From Clostridia bacterium (GTDB lineage: Bacteria > Bacillota > Clostridia > Oscillospirales > Acutalibacteraceae), in NCBI GenBank assembly GCA_017517135.1, contig JAFXAK010000024.1, forward strand, positions 1 through 64,000: DNA of 64,000 nucleotides. Reading direction: 5' to 3'. How positions within the stretch are numbered: the first letter of the stretch is position 1; every line of letters begins with the position of its first letter. The notes beneath the pieces were generated by a model. The model was given only the letters and a program-made list of their open reading frames with translations. It was not told the DNA's origin and did not search any database. Shown here piece after piece: positions 56,637-64,000 of the stretch. Position numbers and translations under genes: made by a program.

Positions 56637-57695
56637 TTAAATCCATCCCGCAAGGAAGGATAAGCCGCACAAGACTGCACTTATTCCAGCACCGAGCAGT
56701 AATGAAGCCGTTATGACCGCTTTTTTATCCGTGGGAATATTTCCTACAAACTTACCTGTCTGTCCGTTCATTGCAAAGGTGAATTTTTCACCGTTCCAAG
56801 AGGTATTAAGTAACCATACAGGATAGAGAGCATATTTATAGAAGCCGTTTGCAACTGACATATTGACGCTGTGTGAATCAACATGGTCATATCCGTTGAC
56901 GGTTTCCCTGAAGGAATCGTCAATACTCCGGCGTATGCGTTCATTTGCTCTTTCCATACTCTGTTCTGCCGAAACATCATATTTATCGGCAAGATAACCC
57001 GCAAGAAATGCAGTATTGAAATCAACAGCCTGTGACAAATCAAAGGGCTCCACGGATTCCATAAGGTCATCGGGCATTTTTGTTGAGCCGTCAACGGGAA
57101 TATTATCAAAGCTTATATTTCCGCTGCGGAAAATATCAAAATATGATGTTTCCGTATAGTCATAATCTGCATCTGACCATCTTTTTATTTTTCTTGCTTT
57201 ATAACTTGCGTTGCCGACTGCATCGCAAGAAAAAAGCCAATGCGGAACATAAACACCTTTTATTTCCTCAAGCCTGTTATCCGAAAGAAATGCTTTCGGA
57301 ACAAATTTCTTGCTTGAAATATGTTTTTTGAGTGCTTCTTTTGCTGCCTTTTTATCAAGCTTGAAAGGAATTACCAGATCAGGTCTGAGCGCACCGGAGA
57401 ACTGACCTTTCATAACAACCTGATTGCCGCAATACGGACACTCTGTTGCGCCCGTTGTTGCATCTGCTGCTATTTCACCGCCGCAAGAATTACAGACATA
57501 AACATTAATAGAATCTGCTTCACCCGCAGCCCACTGACCGCCTTGCTGACTCCAGTTTATTTCGTCTGTTTCCTGCGGAATATCGTTAATTTCAAATTCC
57601 GTGTCACAGTAAGAACATTTAAGCTTCTGCACACTGCTGTTGAATTCAACAGCACCTCCGCAGCACGGACATTTTTGTTCAAGAATTGCTGACAA
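56637..57695 (-). CDS. TFIIB-type zinc-ribbon membrane protein (YdjG-like)
   Basis: A 352-residue protein with a probable TTG start at 57695 (AAGGAGATGATTAACC upstream). Two zinc ribbons at the N-terminus: CPCCGG...CSYC (about 9-33) and CNSCGG...CPYCG (about 68-92). A soluble core with LVIPFKLDKKAAKEALKKHI and GVYVPHWLFSC follows, ending in a membrane anchor (TASLLLGAGISAVLCGLSFL). This domain order is that of YdjG, which with PspA, YdjH and YdjI forms a membrane-stress module in Bacillus. Confidence 0.8.
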   Translation of the reverse strand: MSAILEQKCPCCGGAVEFNSSVQKLKCSYCDTEFEINDIPQETDEINWSQQGGQWAAGEADSINVYVCNSCGGEIAADATTGATECPYCGNQVVMKGQFSGALRPDLVIPFKLDKKAAKEALKKHISSKKFVPKAFLSDNRLEEIKGVYVPHWLFSCDAVGNASYKARKIKRWSDADYDYTETSYFDIFRSGNISFDNIPVDGSTKMPDDLMESVEPFDLSQAVDFNTAFLAGYLADKYDVSAEQSMERANERIRRSIDDSFRETVNGYDHVDSHSVNMSVANGFYKYALYPVWLLNTSWNGEKFTFAMNGQTGKFVGNIPTDKKAVITASLLLGAGISAVLCGLSFLAGWI

Positions 57696-57697
57696 GG

Positions 57698-58048
57698 TTA
57701 ATCATCTCCTTGTTTATATTGATTGATTATTTCTGATATTTCATCAAAGATTTTTTCTGAGCCGTCGGGCAGTATATGTCCCGAGTTGAAGCTGTAATAT
57801 TCTCTCTCAGAATATTTCAAAACTTCCCCGTTATCCTTTACATAAATCTGAGCTTCGGTCAATTCACCGTTCATACCGTCGCCCGATTCATAACAGCAGG
57901 AATTTATCGTATCTGTCAGAGAAAAAACCATTCCGTTTTTATCGGGAATATAAAACTTTGTTTTGTAATACCACACACCGACGATAACAGCAAAAATAAA
58001 AGCAATAACTGAAATAAGAATTATAGCTGTTTTCATTTGCCGTTTCAT
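57698..58048 (-). CDS. One-span membrane protein, 116 aa
   Basis: A short N-terminal membrane helix (AIILISVIAFIFAVIVGVWYY) is followed by a small external domain (FSLTDTINSCCYESG, AQIYVKDNGEVLKYSEREYY) ending in an acidic tail. No family recognised. It overlaps or nearly abuts its neighbours and belongs to the SPFH/zinc-ribbon cluster. Confidence 0.6.
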   Translation of the reverse strand: MKRQMKTAIILISVIAFIFAVIVGVWYYKTKFYIPDKNGMVFSLTDTINSCCYESGDGMNGELTEAQIYVKDNGEVLKYSEREYYSFNSGHILPDGSEKIFDEISEIINQYKQGDD

Positions 58049-58056
58049 ATGTTTTT

Positions 58057-59070
58057 TCAGCCGTTTCTTCTTGCACCGCAGAAAGAACAGAACTGACCGC
58101 CATCATTTGCGGCATTGCAGGCAGGGCAAACCCAAGCCTGTGAAACAGGAGCCTGAACAGGCTGCTGACCGTAGGGTGCCTGCTGACCGTAGGGTGCTTG
58201 CTGTCCGTAAGGAGCCTGCTGTCCGTAAGGAGCCTGCTGTCCGTAAGGAGCCTGCTGTCCGTAAGGAGCCTGCTGTCCGTAAGGAGCTTGCTGTCCGTAA
58301 GGAGCTTGCTGTCCGTAGTGTGCTTGCTGTCCGTAGGGTGCTTGCTGTCCGTAGGGTGCTTGCTGTCCGTAGGGTGCCTGCTGTCCGTAAGGTGCTTGTT
58401 GTCCGTAAGGATTCTGCTGATAAGCCGCAGTATTTGCTTGTGTATATCCGCCCATACCCATTCCGGCTGCATTTGCACCCGGCATAAGATTATTGATAAC
58501 CTGCTGAGCCATCTGCTGATAACGGTTATATTCTATTGTGCCTACTCCCTCAACCTCTGTATCGTTAAGCTGTGCTTTGATTTCATCAAAATAGGGATTA
58601 TTTACATTGATTTCAATATAGAAATCATACATAAACTTGAATCTCGGAGGATTATAGCTTACCTGTTCTCCGTCTGAGCCCTGAGTATAAATTTCCTCTC
58701 TGTCCTCTTCAATTTTCATATTACAGGATGTAACACTTGAAAGAGGAATCACATCAGGATTCTCATCACTCCAGCTTCCGGGATTGCGACGGGAAACAAC
58801 AAATGCCTGCTTCACGGTATCAATATAGATTTTGTCATCCTCACCAAAGGTAAGCATAGGTGAAAAGCCTGCAAGCGTCTGCTTATTCTGCTCTCTGTAG
58901 GCAAGCTGCTGCTTGATTTCCTCAACAGTTGAGCTTCTTCTTTCACTGAAAAAAGGTGAAAGCTGTTTTGCACAATCCTTGCACATATTTCCGTTTTCAA
59001 GCTTTCTGTTACCTAAAAGCCCTATTTTGTCACCGCAGATATCACAAAATTTCTTATCAAAAAGTCCCAT
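58057..59070 (-). CDS. DUF4428 protein with APYGQQ repeats and C-terminal zinc ribbon
   Basis: A 337-residue protein. The N-terminus [20 protein letters not shown] with CKDC is a DUF4428-type zinc domain; a middle domain (about 70-180) resembles a PH-like fold. From about 205 to 300 there are roughly 14 tandem copies of APYGQQ (one AHYGQQ), and the protein ends with [19 protein letters not shown], a zinc ribbon. The low-complexity Tyr/Gln repeat may drive assembly or condensate formation. Located directly behind the SPFH gene. Confidence 0.82.
   Translation of the reverse strand: MGLFDKKFCDICGDKIGLLGNRKLENGNMCKDCAKQLSPFFSERRSSTVEEIKQQLAYREQNKQTLAGFSPMLTFGEDDKIYIDTVKQAFVVSRRNPGSWSDENPDVIPLSSVTSCNMKIEEDREEIYTQGSDGEQVSYNPPRFKFMYDFYIEINVNNPYFDEIKAQLNDTEVEGVGTIEYNRYQQMAQQVINNLMPGANAAGMGMGGYTQANTAAYQQNPYGQQAPYGQQAPYGQQAPYGQQAPYGQQAHYGQQAPYGQQAPYGQQAPYGQQAPYGQQAPYGQQAPYGQQAPYGQQAPYGQQPVQAPVSQAWVCPACNAANDGGQFCSFCGARRNG
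58158..58412 (-). repeat. 18-bp tandem repeat coding for APYGQQ
   Basis: About 14 copies of an 18-bp unit with CTGCTGTCCGTA in common (plus strand). Synonymous and single missense changes define older (AGGGTGC) and newer (AAGGAGC) blocks. Because no stop occurs in several frames, false ORFs appear over this region. Confidence 0.93.
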
Positions 59071-59093
59071 CGTTAATTTCTCCTTTTATTAAA

Positions 59094-60434
59094 TTATTTA
59101 ACATCGCTTGAATCAAAAATATCACCGCATTCGGGACAGAACTTCGGGGGATTCTTAGGATCCTCAGGCTGCCAGCCACATTTATCACACTGATAAAGAG
59201 GTGCACCCTCAGGCTTCTTTTGTCCGCAGTTGGAACAGAACTTTCCTTTGTTTACCGCACCGCATGAACAGGTCCAGCCTTCTTCAGCAGGCTTCTTTGC
59301 GCCGCATTCCGTACAGAAATTACCGCTTACAACAGCACCGCAAGCACATTTCCAGCCGTTGACAGGAGCAGACGATTGTGCGGGAACTGCAGCTTGCTGC
59401 TGTGCCATCTGCTGTTGCTGCTGAATACCTGCATTATACATCTGTGCAGCATTAAATCCGCCGTTTGCTCCCATCGCCATATTCATTCCCATAAAGCCCA
59501 TCATTGCACCGTTAGGGTTGTTAGCAGCTGCTTCCATTGCATTAGCCTGAGCATCAGTCATTCTGCCCGCCATCATAAACGGATTTGAGCCCATTGTTGC
59601 GGCATCTTCCATTTTATTGATTTTCTTCATATCCTCTTCTGTGAGGGTAATCGGATTCAATGCAATGGATTCAACAGAAATACCTCTGCGGTCTGTCCAT
59701 TCAACTTTAAGTGCAGTATTGAGAGCATTTTTAAGCTCTGCAGTTTTTGCGGGAATCTGCGCAGGTCTGAGTTCAAGCTCTGAAAGCATTGCAAATGCCG
59801 GCTGAAGAGCAGAAATAAATTCTGTTTTGAGCTGAGAGTCAATCTCTTCTCTTGTATATTCATCCGACACATTGCCTGCAACTCTCGTGTAGAAAAGAAG
59901 CGGATCCGTTATTCTGTATGAATAAACACCGTTGCATCTGACCTGTACGGATCTTGCCATGCCGATGCGCTTATTTACCACCTCAAACATAAACGGATTC
60001 GGAGTACCGAATTTGTTATCCATTATTTCTTTTGTATTGAAATAATAAACTCGCTGATCCTTTCCGGTGTCGCCGCCGTATGTGAAACGCTTACCTACGG
60101 TTCTGAAAGTCTCCTTGATTGAATCACCAAGCTTGCCTGTAAATATACTCGGTTCTGTTGATTTGTCATATGTAAACTCACCGGGTTCTGCACAGAACTC
60201 AACAATTTTTCCCTGTTCAACGATCATCATACACTGTCCGTCTGCGACAGCAATACCCGAACCGTTTGAAATGATGTTGTCGTATCCTTTTGTGTTTGAA
60301 GAACGGCCGCCTACGCGTTTCTGACCTTTAGTCATCAACACATCGTTTTCAAGTGAATCACAGTAGAAAAATTCTTTCCACTGATCAGCAAGCGTACCGC
60401 CCAATGCCCCGATTCCTGCTTTTATAAGTCCCAT
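59094..60434 (-). CDS. SPFH / virion-core-like protein with zinc ribbons (YdjI-like)
   Basis: A 446-residue protein. Residues about 1-290 are an SPFH-type domain (FYCDSLENDVLMTKGQKRV, VNKRIGMARSVQVRCNGVYS, DPLLFYTRVAGNV, IALNPITLTEEDMKKI) of the YdjI virion-core class. A Met/Ala/Asn-rich and Gln-rich linker follows (about 300-355). The C-terminus has three zinc ribbons: WKCACGAVVSGNFCTECGA, WTCSCGAVNKGKFCSNCG and YQCDKCGW...CPECG. It is the first gene of the cluster. Likely membrane-associated and responding to envelope stress; this is by analogy with Bacillus. Confidence 0.87.
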   Translation of the reverse strand: MGLIKAGIGALGGTLADQWKEFFYCDSLENDVLMTKGQKRVGGRSSNTKGYDNIISNGSGIAVADGQCMMIVEQGKIVEFCAEPGEFTYDKSTEPSIFTGKLGDSIKETFRTVGKRFTYGGDTGKDQRVYYFNTKEIMDNKFGTPNPFMFEVVNKRIGMARSVQVRCNGVYSYRITDPLLFYTRVAGNVSDEYTREEIDSQLKTEFISALQPAFAMLSELELRPAQIPAKTAELKNALNTALKVEWTDRRGISVESIALNPITLTEEDMKKINKMEDAATMGSNPFMMAGRMTDAQANAMEAAANNPNGAMMGFMGMNMAMGANGGFNAAQMYNAGIQQQQQMAQQQAAVPAQSSAPVNGWKCACGAVVSGNFCTECGAKKPAEEGWTCSCGAVNKGKFCSNCGQKKPEGAPLYQCDKCGWQPEDPKNPPKFCPECGDIFDSSDVK

Positions 60435-60521
60435 ATAAATTCTCCTTTCATGTACCTGTACAGTATTTGAGTGTCTTCTTTATAAAGCAACCAACAACAA
60501 TGTATGTATTTTTGATTACTT

Positions 60522-60550
60522 ATAATAAAATTTTAACTTTTTATTAACAA
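60522..60550 (-). promoter_or_regulatory. Promoter of the SPFH/zinc-ribbon operon
   Basis: Minus-strand TTGTTA (complement 60545-60550), 17-bp spacer, TATTAT (complement 60522-60527). Confidence 0.6.
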
Positions 60551-60586
60551 GAAAAAAATTAGCCCTTGTGTCTACTTTGTAAAAAA

Positions 60587-60610
60587 TAGGGCTACCTTTA
60601 GGGCTACCTT
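60587..60610. promoter_or_regulatory. Tandem TAGGGCTACCTT, probable regulator site
   Basis: Two perfect adjacent 12-bp copies (60587-60598, 60599-60610) lie 37-60 bp upstream of the operon -35 box and 45-68 bp upstream of the regulator's own -35 box. An inverted AGCCCT lies at 60561-60566. Typical place and spacing for a LuxR-type activator. Confidence 0.6.
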
Positions 60611-60654
60611 ATGCAAAAATCCCCCTTTTCTTTGTTATTATTGCACAAATCAAT

Positions 60655-60683
60655 TTGACATACTTCTCAGATTATGCTATATT
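60655..60683 (+). promoter_or_regulatory. Promoter of the 7TM-LuxR gene
   Basis: TTGACA (60655-60660), 17-bp spacer, TATATT (60678-60683). Confidence 0.8.
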
Positions 60684-60732
60684 ATGTCATATAAAACAAA
60701 AACTTTTGAGACTGACAAAAAAGGAGGCACAA

Positions 60733-61722
60733 ATGACTATTTTTTATCTGATATGCGCTGTCATATCTGTTCTGATGACAGGCGTTTATTTCTTAGTTGA
60801 CAAAAAACGGGACATCTGGCTTTTGTGTCTTTTTATTTCAGTTGCAGTTTGTGATATGGGGTATCTGTTCTTATCGGTCTCAAATACTCTGGAAACTGCT
60901 TTGTGGGCAAACAGGTTTGCTTATGCGGGAAGTGTTTTTCTTCCGTTTTGTTTGCTTATGATGATTATGCATCTGTCACGCTTCCGTTTTCCGCAACATC
61001 TGCCTAAAATTTTAATAGGAATAAACCTTGTTATGCTGTTAATTGCAGCAAGCGGAGGATTCTTGCCTATATACTATAAAGAGGTTTCACTTGAAATAAT
61101 CAACGGTTCTGCTGTTCTCATCAAAGAATACGGCCCCTTGCACGGACTGTATAAGATCTATCTTTTTGCATATTTTGCGGCAATGGTTGCAATTATCATT
61201 TACACCGCAATAAAGAAAAAGGTTGTATCAATAAAGCATTCAATCTTTCTTGCTTTTGTTGTTATCGGCAACATTGCCATATGGCTTGTTGAAAATATAA
61301 TTCACACAGAATTTGAATTTCTTGCAATTTCATATATTGTAACAGAAGGGCTTATTCTGTTCCTTTACGGAATTTTGCAGGATTACGGTCTTACCGATAC
61401 TGAAAGACTTCCTGATATTCCCGTTGTGCCTCAGCAGATCAGTATTCAACCGGCTGAACAGAATGAAGATGATAATATAAAGTCTTTTAATGCCGTACAA
61501 ATAGAAAACATCATAAACACTTGGCAAGCCGTTGAAACACTTTCGCAGAGAGAAAAAGAGGTTCTGAGATTTATTCTCGAAAACAAAAAAAGAAAAGATA
61601 TTGCTCAGGAGCTTTTTGTTACGGAAAGCACTATAAAAAAACATACTGCAAATATCTTCAAAAAATTGGAAATAACAAACAGAACAGAGCTGTTTGAATG
61701 TGCAAAAAAGTATTACAGATAA
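60733..61722 (+). CDS. 7TM membrane sensor with LuxR DNA-binding domain
   Basis: A 329-residue protein from ATG 60733 (AAAGGAGGC upstream). About seven membrane segments (residues 1-225) resemble the histidine-kinase N-terminal 7TM sensor; no kinase domain follows. After a linker comes a LuxR/GerE helix-turn-helix (about 265-329): LSQREKEVLRFILENKKRKD, IAQELFVTESTIKKHTANIF and KKLEITNRTELFECAKKYY. A one-component membrane regulator, divergent to the SPFH cluster and probably its activator. Confidence 0.85.
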   Translation: MTIFYLICAVISVLMTGVYFLVDKKRDIWLLCLFISVAVCDMGYLFLSVSNTLETALWANRFAYAGSVFLPFCLLMMIMHLSRFRFPQHLPKILIGINLVMLLIAASGGFLPIYYKEVSLEIINGSAVLIKEYGPLHGLYKIYLFAYFAAMVAIIIYTAIKKKVVSIKHSIFLAFVVIGNIAIWLVENIIHTEFEFLAISYIVTEGLILFLYGILQDYGLTDTERLPDIPVVPQQISIQPAEQNEDDNIKSFNAVQIENIINTWQAVETLSQREKEVLRFILENKKRKDIAQELFVTESTIKKHTANIFKKLEITNRTELFECAKKYYR

Positions 61723-61764
61723 AAAAACACAGAGATGCAAAAAAACTGCATCTCTGTATTTTTT
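61722..61764. terminator. Bidirectional terminator
   Basis: ACAGAGATGCA pairs with TGCATCTCTGT (61729-61757), flanked by A7 and T7, serving the convergent LuxR and beta-galactosidase genes. Confidence 0.88.
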
Positions 61765-61786
61765 TACATTATACGCTTTTTATCTG

Positions 61787-64000
<2,214 letters not shown>

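Noticed and set aside
57939-58677. Long frames on both strands over the APYGQQ repeat
   Set aside because: An 18-bp repeat without stops keeps several frames open; composition (runs of Arg-Lys-Glu or Leu-Ser-Val-Arg) and lack of ribosome sites mark them as shadows.

Overview
The window comes from an anaerobic, low-to-moderate GC Clostridia (Bacillota), most likely a gut Oscillospirales/Ruminococcaceae-type organism. This is inferred from strong AGGAGG-type ribosome binding sites, TTGACA/TATAAT promoters with 17-bp spacers, a T-box leader, CCA-encoding tRNAs, a ferredoxin-linked 2-oxoacid oxidoreductase and sugar-scavenging glycosidases. No rRNA or other species-level marker is present, so the taxonomy stops there.

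Positions 1 to about 23600 are the right-hand part of a prophage; its left end lies outside the window. On the minus strand, read right to left, come a Cro-like gene, small early genes, PcfK/PcfJ-like proteins, a DUF3102 protein, a Dam-type methylase, an HUH replication protein, a J-domain protein, an ASCH protein, then a packaging and head module: small terminase, large terminase, portal, Prp-like cysteine protease, scaffold, N4-gp56-family major capsid protein, a connector, a propeller-like structural protein and a repeat-rich structural protein. Head architecture is podovirus-like. On the plus strand are the CI-like repressor, a second XRE protein, a membrane protein and a tyrosine integrase that points at a tRNA-Pro(GGG), the likely attachment site. 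The lysis and most tail genes are not in view.

From 23.6 to 34.9 kb are host genes: murC, a MATE exporter, a sialidase-like protein, T-box-leuS, dinB, a four-subunit 2-oxoacid:ferredoxin oxidoreductase operon and tRNA-Gln. Between 34.97 and 36.11 kb two arrays of short diverse hairpins joined by a constant linker flank a four-helix-bundle (S23-type) gene and a small membrane gene. A small accessory island with decayed genes follows (36.2-37.9 kb). From 37.9 to 52.9 kb come an esterase, an AlkD-like repair protein, an aldo/keto reductase, a transporter, a TRIC/YicG-type channel, a GH4 glycosidase, an amino-acid ABC operon (with an apparently circularly permuted binding protein), a phosphoesterase, a VTT protein, a SecB-like chaperone, a GtrA protein, and mgtE behind a leader peptide. 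From 52.9 to 60.4 kb an eight-gene minus-strand cluster encodes an SPFH/virion-core-like protein, zinc-ribbon proteins and lipoproteins; a divergent 7TM-LuxR regulator faces it across tandem 12-bp repeats. The window ends inside a GH2 beta-galactosidase.

The most interesting points are: a phage-encoded Prp-like protease next to a scaffold and a capsid that both start with an L27-like Prp cleavage motif; the hairpin arrays around the S23 gene; the permuted binding protein; the mgtE leader peptide; and the SPFH/zinc-ribbon stress-like operon with its probable operator.
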